A DNA stretch of 64,000 nucleotides from Bolinopsis microptera (Eukaryota; Ctenophora; Tentaculata; Lobata; Bolinopsidae): NCBI RefSeq assembly GCF_026151205.1, contig NC_087084.1, forward strand, positions 13,842,235 to 13,906,234, given 5' to 3'. The notes below the pieces were generated by a model, which saw only the letters and a program-made list of their open reading frames with translations, was not told where the DNA came from and searched no databases. Shown one piece after another: positions 25,086 through 39,000 of this stretch; position 1 is the stretch's first letter; each line of letters starts with the position of its first letter. The translations under genes were made by a program, and so were the position numbers.

Positions 25086-26545
25086 TACATTATATACTAC
25101 ATAAACATTAGAAAGAAAGTGTACTTAAATTACTAATTTTTAAAATGAGGTATAAATGTCGATATACAGTGCACAAATCAAATAAGCAGATGTAGCGTCC
25201 CACAAGTAACAATACTACTTCAGTATTAATATTTACACAGAAAAAGAGACATACGCCGACTAGAAACCTTTGTGTTCACTGTTCAGCTGTTCATAACAAC
25301 TGACAACTGAATTTCAAGTATGGAAGTGTGTAGTGACATCAACACGTTTGAAGTCGCGAACTAAGGTGAGTCAGCCGTCAGTACCAAAATACAAACCGTA
25401 GACTTAATTACCTCTTTTTGGAGTGTGATCACATGAAATAATTTCGATCATGTTTCTTGCAGAGCACAGAGGCAATAACAAGTGATGTGATCGATCGAAT
25501 TGCGCGAATCACATGTTAATGTGGTCGCGCGCGGTGACACTGACTGCTGAAAAAGTACTTTATATATTTTTTAAGTAATCGGTGTCGCGTGTTCCTGTAA
25601 GTGGTCCTGGTTTGGACTAATTTGCCAGTATCTAGGTTAGTTGCCATGTGAAGTAAACGGAGTGGCACGTACTTAATGACCTAAAGTATACATCAACAGG
25701 TCCTCTAATCTAATGAGCGCCACCCATTCAATAGCCTCAAATATCTATATATAGAGATATAGCCACATACATTTACGATAAATACGATTCTAAAACTGTA
25801 ATAAGACCTTGTTACTTTGATAACCTTGGTTTTTGGAGTCAGAAATAACCATTTATTACGAAATTCAAATTAAAGAATTGGAATTTAGGTGGAAAAATAT
25901 TAAAATATTTCCAAACAAACACCGATATAATCAATATCACAACTATTATGATAGTCAATCATTCTGAAATTTTGATTTAAAGTCACCGTCCAAGAACATG
26001 AAATTAATTTTAATTCGGAATAAATTATAATTCGACACAATTATTACATAAATCAATTACAAATCACTAAAGACTTTGGGCCAGATTGTTGATAATAATA
26101 CACAAATTACTTAAATCAATCCTTGTGATCAACACAGATAGTCCCAATATTCACATTTTCCACGATTCAATCAAATTGGGACCACTAATTCAATATGTCA
26201 GATTAGTAATCAATTTCATTAAAGATGATATTCATACAGCCAATCTTGCGAGATAATACCGAGATCAAACAACGGTTTAATATGTGCCTTTAACTTAACG
26301 CTAGTCAAATTAAAAACTATAAATGCATAATAATGCCGTCACATTATCTTCAACCCAAATTCTTTGCTTTTACATCTTCAAGACAAACAGAAAAACTACT
26401 AACGAAAGGAGGTTAATCAAATTGGAACTAAGATAAAAAGCATTAAAGTGGCCATCTGTCATTCACTTCATACCTACGTTACTACCTAGTGTACAGTGTA
26501 CAATCCTACTCTAGCAGTCATATTAAATAACTTAAAAGATAATCA
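25086..26545. other. intergenic, AT-rich
   Basis: I see no gene. A CpG-bearing patch near 25500-25540 (GGTCGCGCGCGGTGAC) stands out in composition only. Confidence 0.5.
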
Positions 26546-27083
26546 GAAGTACCGTTCAGTTCTCACTCTAAAGATAATCAGAACTACCGTTCAGTTCTCA
26601 CTCTAAAGATAATCAGAAGTACCGTTCAGTTCTCACTCTAAAGATAATCAGAAGTACCGTTCAGTTCTCACTCTAAAGATAATCAGGAGTACCGTTCAGT
26701 TCTCACTTTAAAGATAATCAGAAGTACCGTTCAGTTCTCACTCTAAAGATAATCAGAACTACCGTTCAGTTCTCACTCTAAAGATAATCAGAAGTACCGT
26801 TCAGTTCTCACTCTAAAGATAATCAGAAGTACCGTTCAGTTCTCACTCTAAAGATAATCAGAAGTACCGTTCAGATCTCACTCTAAATATAATCAGAAGT
26901 ACCGTTCTGTTCTCACTCTAAAGATAATCAGAAGTACCGTTCAGTTCTCACTTTAAAGATAATCAGAAGTACCGTTCAGTTCTCAATCTAAAGATAATCA
27001 GAAGTACCGTTCAGTTCTCACTTTAAAGATAATCAGAAGTACCGTTCAGTTCTCACTCTAAAGATAATCAGAAGTACCGTTCT
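26546..27083. repeat. 35-bp minisatellite built from the GST stop-codon region
   Basis: About 15 copies of AAAGATAATCAGAAGTACCG followed by TTCAGTTCTCACTCT. On the minus strand each unit repeats the last coding bases and stop of the GST gene (GGTACTTCTGATTATCTTTAG). The array therefore starts in the last exon and fills its 3' untranslated side. Confidence 0.92.
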
Positions 27084-30000
27084 GTTCTCTGATTTGTCTC
27101 ACTACATCGTCGTGAAACTTGTGAACTTCCTCCCAGTGGGGCAGGCTACGCACTCTCTCCAACCAGCCTACAAGAGAAGGTTATTAATTTAATTAATTAA
27201 TTAATTAATTAGATTTTTTTGATATGACTCCATTTAAAAGTTTCCCTCCTCCACTTTAAATTTATTTCTCGACGAAAAAATTAATAGAAAAAAAGGAAAG
27301 AAACATTGTGACAGCCAGCAGTTTAAAATCATCCACAAAAATGTTAAAACTTACTGATAACATTGGGCCACATTTTAAAATCAAAGTTGACCAGTTCGAG
27401 CACGACGACGATACTTGCTATTGTGAAATCAGCTGTTGTTCTTACTCCTAGCAGCCAACTCTGAGGAAATCAGTAATTAATTAGTAATTAATTAGTAAAT
27501 AGTAATTAATTAGTAATTAATTAGTAAATCAAGGAATAGATCGTCAGAGATTAGTATTTATCACTAACTTGTACATTAAAAAGTGACTATACATCTTTAA
27601 TGAGATATTAGAAATTACAATCTCTGAAAATTCATAATCGCTTTTTTTAATACATTAATCAAACAACAACAACTTAATAAACAAATTTACTACACCAATA
27701 CTAAATTCCAGTTAAATTATCATTAAAGTTAAACTCTCTTCAGATTTCAGAAGAACTTACCTTATTACTGTGTAGATAAGAAGAAGTTACCTTATTACTG
27801 TGTAGATAAGAAGACGTTGCCTTATTACTGTGTAGATAAGAAGAAGTTACCTTATTACTGTGTAGATAAGAAGAAGTTACCTTATTACTGTGTAGATAAG
27901 AAGAACTTACCTTATTACTGTGTAGATAAGAAGAAGTTACCTTATTACTGTGTAGATAAGAAGAAGTTACCTTATTACTGTGTAGATAAGAAGAAGTTAC
28001 CTTATTACTGTGTAAATAAGAAGAACTTACCTTATTACTGTGTAGATAAGAAGAAGTTACCGTATTACTGTGTAGATAAGAAGAACTTACCTTATTACTG
28101 TGTAGATAAGAAGAAGTTACCTTATTACTGTGTAGATAAGAAGAAGTTACCTTATTACTGTGTAGATAAGAAGAAGTTACCTTATTACTGTGTAGATAAG
28201 AAGAAGTTACCTTATTACTGTGTAGATAAGAAGAAGTTACCTTATTACTGTGTAGATAAGAAGAACTTACCTTATTACTGTGTAGATAAGAAGAACTTAC
28301 CTTATTACTGTGTAGATAAGAAGAAGTTACCTTATTACTGTGTAGATAAGAAGAAGTTACCTTATTACTGTGTAGATAAGAAGAACTTACCTTATTACTG
28401 TGTAGATAAGAAGAACTTACCTTATTACTGTGTAGATAAGAAGAACTTACCTTATTACTGTGTAGATAAGAAGAAGTTACCTTATTACTGTGTAGATAAG
28501 AAGAAGTTACCTTATTACTGTGTAGATAATAAGAAGTTACCTTATTACTGTGTAGATAAGAAGAACTTACCTTATTACTGTGTAGATAAGAAGAAGTTAC
28601 CTTATTACTGTGTAGATAAGAAGAACTTACCTTATTACTGTGTAGATAAGAAGAAGTTACCTTATTACTGTGTAGATAAGAAGAACTTACCTTATTACTG
28701 TGTAGATAAGAAGAAGTTACCTTATTACTGTATAGATAAGAAGAAGTTACCTTATTACTGTGTATATAAGAAGAAGTTACCTTATTACTGTGTAGATAAG
28801 AAGAAGTTACCTTATTACTGTGTAGATAAGAAGAACTTACCTTATTACTGTGTAGATAAGAAGAACTTACCTTATTACTGTGTAGATAAGAAGAAGTTAC
28901 CTTATTACTGTGTATATAAGAAGAAGTTACCTTATTACTGTGTAGATAAGAAGAACTTACCTTATTACTGTGTAGATAAGAAGAACTTACCTTATTACTG
29001 TGTAGATAAGAAGAAGTTACCTTATTACTGTGTAGATAAGAAGAAGTTACCTTATTACTGTGTAGATAATAAGAAGTTACCTTATTACTGTGTAGATAAG
29101 AAGAAGTTACCTTATTACTGTGTAGATAAGAAGAACTTACCTTATTACTGTGTAGATAAGAAGAAGTTACCTTATTACTGTGTAGATAAGAAGAAGTTAC
29201 CTTATTACTGTGTAGATAATAAGAAGTTACCTTATTACTGTGTAGATAAGAAGAACTTACCTTATTACTGTGTAGATAAGAAGAAGTTACCTTATTACTG
29301 TGTAGATAAGAAGAAGTTACCTTATTACTGTGTAGATAAGAAGAAGTTACCTTATTACTGTGTAGATAAGAAGAACTTACCTTATTACTGTGTAGATAAG
29401 AAGAACTTACCTTATTACTGTGTAGATAAGAAGAAGTTACCTTATTACTGTGTAGATAATAAGAAGTTACCTTATTACTGTGTAGATAAGAAGAAGTTAC
29501 CTTATTACTGTGTAGATAAGAAGAAGTTACCTTATTACTGTGTAGATAAGAAGAACTTACCTTATTACTGTGTAGATAAGAAGAAGTTACCTTATTACTG
29601 TGTAGATAATAAGAAGTTACCTTATTACTGTGTAGATAAGAAGAAGTTACCTTATTACTGTGTAGATAAGAAGAACTTACCTTATTACTGTGTAGATAAG
29701 AAGAAGTTACCTTATTACTGTGTAGATAAGAAGAAGTTACCTTATTACTGTGTAGATAATAAGAAGTTACCTTATTACTGTGTAGATAAGAAGAACTTAC
29801 CTTATTACTGTGTAGATAAGAAGAAGTTACCTTATTACTGTGTAGATAATAAGAAGTTACCTTATTACTGTGTAGATAAGAAGAAGTTACCTTATTACTG
29901 TGTAGATAAGAAGAAGTTACCTTATTACTGTGTAGATAAGAAGAAGTTACCTTATTACTGTGTAGATAATAAGAAGTTACCTTATTACTGTGTAGATAAG

Positions 30001-33000
30001 AAGAAGTTACCTTATTACTGTGTAGATAAGAAGAAGTTACCTTATTACTGTGTAGATAAGACTTTTCTATCGTGTCCAGATCTTCACATACCTGCAACAA
30101 ATACAATTTTCATCACACAGTTTAACACTGTTTAAAATTTACAGTAGATAATAATATGAATTATGACTTATTATAACGTGTTTTGTCACACAGTTTAACA
30201 CTGTTTAAAATTTACAGTAGATAATAATATGACTTATAACGTGTTTTGTTCCAATGTATATAATTGTATATTGTAAACCTGTGGGCTGTGCTAATCAAGG
30301 TGTCCTAGTACGTGTTTTGGTTACAAATAAATTAATAACTGCAAAAAATTAATAACTGCAAAAACAATACATAAGGTGTACATAATACATATTATAGTGT
30401 ACTGTTAACAGTAATTATGTATACATTATACAATGTTATGTTTTGTATAAACTCACAAACTAGTTAACTTGTACAATGTACAATAATAACCAAATTTACC
30501 GCGGAGCTTGCGAGAAAGGGAAAAGCTGCGGTTTGCGTTAAATTATTTGATTGTTTACATTTTAAAATGTGTTTTAAAGTCTTATTTGTGGAACGGAAAG
30601 GTCGCGTTAAATCTGAGTATATCATTTATAATCTCACACATCTTACACTAGTATTAAAATAATGCTGTGATATAACTTTGTTCAATTACTTCAAGGACTG
30701 TACAATCGTAGGTGTTTAATCCTAATCTATTTGACAGTATCAGGTCAGAGCAGCCCCCCCTCCTCTTCTTACACCCCTGGGTCAGGGCAGGGGCGCCCCC
30801 CCCCCCCTTTCCTACACCCCTGGGTCAGGGCAGGGGCGCTCCCCCCCCCCCTCTTCCTAAACCCCTGGGTCAGGATCTTAGAACACATTTGTTTAAGATA
30901 TCTCATTAGCAACTAGCACAGTGAACATTTAAATGGTGTAAATACCTTATAATTTGTAAAGAATGCTAGCCATCTTAGCACGTACTTTAAGAACATAAGA
31001 AGTAAAAAGTGGGTGGAAATGTTCAGTAAGAAGAAGGGGGCTAAACCAGGGGTTATATTACACCACAGTCTGAACCTAATAATTCTGTGTGTTGGTTCTT
31101 TACTGTAAAGGTTCGGTAAAAAGGAGAGGTGCTCTTACTGGGGAGGAAATAAGTTGTGTTACAATTCGTCCCCCCCTTCCCCCTACCCCTACCCCCGCAC
31201 CGCAACCCCTGCCCCCGCAACCCCCGCCCACCACCCCCGCCCCCGCAACCCACGCCCCCGCAACCGCCCCCTACCCTCGTCTCCCCCCGTCCACGGCACC
31301 CCGCCCCCTTCCCCCCTCATATTATAGTTTAACTTCTCCTCTCATTCTCCTCTCATTGGTTATGATTAATATTTAGTATTTAGCAGTGTGAGATGACTGA
31401 TGATAGTGAGATTAGTATTTATATAAACTTCATTATTTATTCACAAATCATAAAATATGATAATTCAATAAGCGGACACCTCTACAGTAATGTGAGAAGG
31501 GGAATAACTAAACAGCTGACCTCAACAATGTCCTCTATCCAGCTACTCAGAGAGAGAGGCAGTCCCACGTGACCTGCACGTGACCTGCACGTGACCTGCA
31601 CGTGACTACTATTCACGCACATTATCCTATTCTGTTATTACGGTCCTACAATCTACATTCTTAGTCCTTACATTAGCTTCGCAAACTCCGTTCTCTCTTA
31701 CGTAATTCTTATTGTGCTGATCTTCCAGTAGTTTGTTTCTCAGCAGACTCTGTTCGAACTGGATGTCTATTTTAGTTACTCACTTAACTGTTACAGCCAG
31801 GCATTATAATATTTCTTATTTTCTGTGATATTCGCCTGATTTTACCCTCCTCCTCCTCCTCCTCACTTTGTCTACATCTGAGACGAAAGTCAGGTAGGAA
31901 CGATACAGATTAAGGATCGATTGTGTGAGTTATAATATAAGAGGATTCAATATCTTATATCAGAGGTTTAATCTATTATAATAGCCAATTAGCTGTAAAT
32001 ATCAATTATCAATATAGTCTCTCGTAAAAAGCTCCCGTGAACATTGTATAAGTTGTGATAACATCAAATTCAGCTAATCTGATAAAAATCTTTTCAGAAT
32101 CATTTCAAACTCGTCACAAACTAATAAGATATTGGGATGGGGAAAAGAAAAAATAACAAGGGAAAGCAGAGAAAGAAAGGCAGAAAAAGGAAACAATTGG
32201 TTGCAAATGATAAACAAACAAATTGCGGTCGGTACATATAATACTTATATTCATATTATATACTATGTTATGCATGACATTTTGTAAGTCTATTATGATT
32301 TATGCTATAAAATCAAGCAGTTCTTATAGAATCAATACAATTGATAAATTTAGCTCAGGCCGTTCAGCCACTTTGTTACATTCTCCATTATCATTCTGGG
32401 GTCTTATAACTTACAATTTTGTTGTAAGTAAGATATTTTTTCAACTTTTACAGAGATAACTACGCTGCAAGACCAATCTCCGATTGCCCCCAAAGAGACT
32501 AATATTGATGCTCACAACGACAAAGAGGAAGCATCCAGCAGTACTTTTGATGAAAAAACAAATTTCGGTTGGTACATACTTATATCTATATTCATTATTC
32601 ATGACTTTTTGTAGTAAAACATTAACGAAGTCTATTATGATTTATGCTATAAAATCAAGCAGTTCTTATAGAATCAATACAATTGATAAATTTAGCTCAG
32701 GCCGTTCAGCCACTTTGTTACATTCTCCATTATCATTCTGGGGTCTTATAACTTACAATTTTGTTGTAAGTAAGATATTTTTTCAACTTTTACAGAGATA
32801 ACTACGCTGCAAGACCAATCTCCGATTGCCCCCAAAGAGACTAATATTGATGCTCACAACGACAAAGAGGAAGCATCCAGCAGTACTTTTGATGAAAAAA
32901 CAAATTTCGGTTGGTACATACTTATATCTATATTCATTATTCATGACTTTTTGTAGTAAAACATTAACGAAGTCTATTATGATTTATGCTATAAAATCAA

Positions 33001-36000
33001 GCAGTTCTTATAATAAAACAAATATTTATAAAACAAATATTTATTTTTACGGCACAATCAAACAATATCAATAATAAATAAATCAGGGGAGGTTTGAAGA
33101 GGTTTCAAGTGCCGAAGGCCACTGCTTATCTTTAGGATTTGAGAGTGACCTGTGCTTGAAACCCCCTCAACCATCCACTACGTCAATATACTTGTTATAT
33201 AAATTATATAGAAAAATATAACAATCTAAAATTACTTATTGGTTTAGTTAGGTGACATAGGAGAGCCCAGTTGAGTTTTAGTTTAGGTTTAAGTTTTAAG
33301 TCAAAGTTTAAAAGGTTAGCCATGTTTCATGGCAGAGAGAGATATCATGTGTGCAGAGCCGTACCGGATTTAGAATTTGAGATATAATATAAATTAGTTA
33401 CCATGTATTAGGGTCATCTCGATTTTGGAGGGAAAGCAAGTGCTTTTTAAGGTTAGATTTAATAATACCTGACGAGGCTGACAAGTCTGAATTCTTGGAA
33501 GAACCCGGGATTATTATCCCATCTACATTAGCATCACATATTTCGAATACATGGGGGCTGAGGTCATTCCAAATTTTCGTAGAGGTGTACAAAAAGTTCT
33601 GTTGGGAGATATCCAACCTCAGTAATGGGACAATCAGACGAAGTTTTTCATTTCTAGGACAGAACTTGAAAAGATCTTTAATCGACTGGGGGACATCAAA
33701 TTTAAGAATTTTGAATAGTTCCATAAATGTGTGGTACATGTGCAAATTCTCCAGGTTCATAATTTTCTGCTCAGTGAATAGCGGTTTAGTGTGTTCAAGA
33801 CAGTAGTTCTTGCTAGCCATATGTTCGTTATAAGTTCTTGAACGTGCACAGGTTAAATAGTATTCCTTATGATCAAAATTGGGAATGTTACCAAATAGCA
33901 GTCTTATACATCGTTTTTGAATTGCAAAAATTTTATTCAGCTTATGTTTAGGGATCCCACCCCAGCAACTTATACAATAGCTAAGATGTGACATAAAAAG
34001 AGCATTGTATAGTTTCAAATATTCAGATTTGGGAATGAATTTGCAAATTCTCTTAATCGATACAATACTGGAGTTCAGCTTTAAAGATAAATGATTAAGA
34101 TGTGGTTCCCAGCTTAGCTGTTCGTCTATTATCACCCCAAGAAACTTTGTACATTGAACCTTTTCTAGCTTTTTGCCATCTATTAAAATCGTTAGATTCC
34201 TGTTAAAGGGCCGTGTTCTGGCACAGGTCTGTGTTGCTCTTGACAAACCTGGCTGAAAATGCATGTAACAACTTTTCCCTGCATTTATATGTAACTTGTT
34301 AGACTCCATATAGTTACTGACCTGTTTCATTACATGATTAGCTTTTTCAAAAGCTTCCTGTGCTGAACTACCTATCACAAAAATATTTGTATCATCAGCA
34401 AACAGGACGAATTCAGCCAAGCTTGAGGAGCTCACAATATCATTTATATAAATCAGAAATAGTAGAGGTCCTAACACTGACCCCTGGGGTACACCATACT
34501 CAACTGAACACTTGTCCGATTTTTCAGTTTGAAAAGAAGTTACTTGGCTACGGTTTGTTAGATAGCTAGCAAGAGTTTTTAGTGCAATACCTCTTACTCC
34601 ATAGTGTTCAAGTTTATGCAGGAGTTTATCGTGCTCAATTGTGTCAAATGCTTTACTTAGATCAATAAATATTCCAATTACATGATTTTTCTGTTCAATC
34701 TCATTAAGTATTTTATTGACAGAATAGTTTACGGCATGATTTGTTGAGTGTTGTTTTCTAAAACCAAATTGTCGGTCATAAATCACGTTCATAGCACTGA
34801 GGTAATTATATAACCTATTATAAATTATTTTTTCAAGTATTTTTCCAAATATCGGTAATGTAGAAACAGGTCGATAGTTATCAAGGCATCGTGAGTCTCC
34901 TTTTTTATAAATTGGTGTAATAGAGCCCGTTTTAAGCTTGTTTGGAAAGACCCCATTGTCCAAGAACCAATTAAAGAATCTAGAGATATGACCAGACAGA
35001 TAATTTACACTCTTTTTTAAGACTTTAACAGAGATATCACTTGCCTTCCCATTTTCAAGGCTACCAATAATTTTACTTATCTCTTCCTCGTCACAGGGGC
35101 TGAGAAAAAAAGAGTTCACTATTCTTTCTCTGCCCTTGAGGTATTGCTTAAACTTCGTTTTATTGAAATTGCCATCAGTTACCGTACGAGATGGTACAGA
35201 AGATTGAACTTTTGAATTAAGAGTACGAGCAATAGACGAGAAGTAGATGTTAAATCCGTTAGCAATCTCACGGCGTTCAGTTACAATTCTACCATCAATT
35301 AAGAATGATGCTTTTATATCTTTTTTAGATTTACCCCTGAGTTCGTTAATCAATTCCCAGGTTTTTTTAATATTTCCTTTAGCAAGTTCAAATTTTTTCC
35401 CATCTAGTGGGCTTTTTTCGCAGATTTTATAGCTTTGTTTAGGATAGAACGATACTCCTTATACTTAAGATATAAAGTTTCCTCACCTAATGGGTTGATT
35501 TTGGTACACGAAGCCTTCCATCGCTTGTAGTGAAAGCCTTTAGTAAACACAGATTTAATTAACGCAGAAGTGATCCATGGATTCATCAATCTATTGCGTT
35601 TTGATTGAAAACCAGCAGTAGAGTCCACTTTGAAATTCAGTTCGATTTTTTCATGGACAGTTTCGACAAATTTTTCAAAACCTTCCTCATCATACGAAAA
35701 GTTCGATTGGTAGATATCCCTTCCGATATCATTAAGGAAGCTTTCTATATTAGACTCACAGTAATCATACTTAGGTTTAAGTTTGGCATCATTTGGACTC
35801 TCTTTAGTATTACACGATATGAAACAGAAGATGGGGTTATGATGGGAAATCTTGGATTCAAGAATTCCAGATCCTAAGACACGCTCAGTAGAGTTCACTA
35901 AAATATTATCAATTAAGCTTTCGTTGCAACCCGGCTTGGCATGGGTGGCAATCGATATCAAAGGGATTAAATTGTTACTGTAGATAGTTTGTTCAAATTC

Positions 36001-39000
36001 GGCTATGTTTCGTCCCTGGGCCAAAAGATCAACATTGAAGTCACCTGTCAAGGCTACATTATTAGACGGTAGGAATTTCATCAACACATCAAGCTCAGCA
36101 AGTGCATCTAGAATATCACCACTAGGGGGCCTGTAAACAACACCAGCAATCTGTGGAACCTCTGTGTTAGTGATCTCAACAAAAAGTGTTTCAAGATTGT
36201 CAGAGCATTTACATAACTTTTCGATTCGGCTGTATTGGTACTTATTGTCAATATATACACCAAGGCCACTACCTTTCTTTTTCCCATCAGTTTTGGAGTT
36301 GTACTCACTGCTGTAACCATCAATTTTGTATAGATCTTTATTTTCCTCATCAATGTTTGTTTCAGCTAGCGCAATAACTGCAAATTTCTCATCATATTGA
36401 CTCATATCAGTAATAAAGCTGTCAAAGTTAGATGCGTTCCCATCAATGTTGTTAAACACAATAGATATAAACGGCTTGTTATGGTTAAGTATGTTTTTTG
36501 ACAGCCGGTTGAAATTTGTCATGTTATAAGACCTACAGTCTTTTAGAATGTTTGAAATAGTCTCCATATCTTCGTCTCTTTCTACAGTGTTGGGATCATA
36601 TTTGTCATAAATAATTGAGTTGAAAGGATTGTACCTTTGGGATTTGAAGGCGAAACATTGACTGCAGTGCCACATTTGTTTAACATGGTCAAATTTAAAG
36701 CTCTGTTCAGAACATTTGGCATGATATATTGTATCGCAACACTCACATATTATGACTTTATGATGGCTTAGTACATTGCTATCACAACCTGGACATCTCT
36801 CTCTTGTAATATTAAAGTTTATTGAGGTCATATCGGTAAGATATCACCCCTACTACCCCTACTTAGGGCACTCCTATAGTCACCATTTCCACCTTTAAAT
36901 CTTTCCGTGGACTGACTTCCACCACGTTGTACAATACATCGTTTTATATTCATGCAAAATATTTTCAGGCCTTCTCTTCCGAGATGTACAACATCATTGA
37001 CCAATGGTGTTCCATCACGTGAGAATCTACCATACTTAGAAGGCATGCATCCGTTAACAGAACCTAGTACAGAGTTATCTATAATAAACATGTTTTTCCT
37101 ATTATAAACCATGTCAACAATTAAACTGTTTAACTCCCCTATACGTGAGTTAACAAACTGTGATTTAGTGGGCAAGAGTAGACTAATATGAACTTTACTA
37201 TTTGGATAAAATTGCTGAATTTCACTACATTTCTTCTTAAGCTTAGCAATAAGTGTTCTAGTAGATGGTCTGTTGTTATTGTCCCGAATATCATTGATTC
37301 CCGTGTGTATAACAATGTTCCGATAAGGGCCTATGTCTTTCGGAGAAGGAATATCGTCAATTTTAGCAGCCCACATTCGCTTACCAGGAACCCATTTTCC
37401 GAGAGTTCCAACATCTTTACCAAATTGAATATATTTAGTGTTTGAGTCCCCAATTAAAACTGTGCTATTTTTGTAGTAAGGCGCAATATGCCTAAAGGTA
37501 GAATCAATACAATTGATAAATTTAGCTCAGGCCGTTCAGCCACTTTGTTACATTCTCCATTATCATTCTGGGGTCTTATAACTTACAATTTTTTTGTAAG
37601 TAAGATATTTTTTCAACTTTTACAGAGATAACTACGCTGCAAGACCAATCTCCGATTGCCCCCAAAGAGACTAATATTCACATCGACGAAGAGGAAGCAT
37701 CCAGCAGTACTTTTGATGAAAAAACAAATTTCGGTTGGTACATACTTATATCTATATTCATTATTCATGACTTTTTGTAGTAAAACATTAACGAAGTCTA
37801 TTATGATTTATGCTATAAAATCAAGCAGTTCTTATAGAATCAATACAATTGATAAATTTAGCTCAGGCCGTTCAGCCACTTTGTTACATTCTCCATTATC
37901 ATTCTGGGGTCTTATAACTTACAATTTTGTTGTAAGTAAGATATTTTTTCAACTTTTACAGAGATAACTACGCTGCAATACCAATCTCCGATTGCCCCCA
38001 AAGAGACTAATATTGATGCTCACAACGACAAAGAGGAAGCATCCAGCAGTACTTTTGATGAAAAAACAAATTTCGGTTGGTACATACTTATATCTATATT
38101 CATTATTCATGACTTTTTGTAGTAAAATATTAACGAAGTCTATTATGATTTATGTTATAAAATCTAGCAATTCTTATAGAATTGATACTATTGATACATT
38201 TAGCCAATGTACTAGACTCTCCATCATAATTGTAGGGTCCTACAACTTACAATGTTTGATTTTATTCAACTTTTACAGAGATGAATACGCTGGAAGAGTA
38301 TAGAAACAAAGGCAAAGAAATCTGTAAAAAGTATTGCGAGTTTAAAAACCAATCTCCGATTATGTTACCGCCTGCCCCCAAACAGACCTACATTGATGCT
38401 TACATCGACGAAGAGGGAGCACCTAGCATGATCAGTAAGATTAAATCTGACGATGAGAAATCAAGACGAGACTATGAGGCTGAGGTGGTGACATATCGGG
38501 CTTTGGAGAGATTGCCAGAGGAAAGGTGTGTGGTTCTTCATAGCTTCAAGTACACCGATCGTCAGTACCGAATGTGTGATAAAAATACAGAACCTGAATT
38601 TGATGAAGCAGAATGTGACTTTGTTGTTATCGGAAGTAACTATGTCGCTATAATAGAAGTGAAGAATGTCGAGGATCAGGAAGATGGCAAAGTTACAAAG
38701 TCGAAGAAAAAGCGATTAAAAAAGGGGTTGAAAAAGCTTTTAAAAATATCATGCGATCAACTTGAAAGGACAAAATCATTGATAAATGGTCTTTTACAGC
38801 AAGTTTTCGCTGGAATGGAGGCAGATCAATGCTCAATAATATGCCTGTCCGCGTTTCCTAGCACAAGTCGTGTTCGATTTAAGAACATGGATGAACAGAC
38901 CAAAAAGCAGATATTGTGCAAAGAGGACTTTATAGATTTCTCAAGCTGGTGGAAACAATATGTGCTAGGTTCGATATCTAGCTTTGTTCAAACTGAAACT

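Larger units (their letters stand above)
33012..37498 (-). mobile_element. CR1/L2-group-like LINE, 5'-truncated, in the 342-bp repeat
   Basis: The element lies on the minus strand between GTTCTTATA and GAATCAATAC, which are contiguous in intact repeat units. It carries an ORF1 with an SGNH-hydrolase-like domain and an ORF2 with PHD finger, endonuclease and reverse transcriptase. Its 3' end (left) has a tail of repeated ATAAATATTTGTTTT-type units. Tandem 3' tails and esterase-like ORF1s fit the CR1/L2 group; the exact clade cannot be set by eye. Confidence 0.85.

Noticed and set aside
27740-30135. Two ~780-codon open frames, one on each strand, made of decapeptide repeats
   Set aside because: Both are open only because the 30-bp unit has no stop in those frames. 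They are not independent repeat-protein genes; the minus frame matters only as a possible extension of GST exon 4.
32223-33074. Plus-strand frames of 78-105 aa starting with MPPKRLILML or similar
   Set aside because: They are shifted frames running across the small exons and introns of the NERD-helicase. The in-phase reading is the ITTLQDQSPI one.
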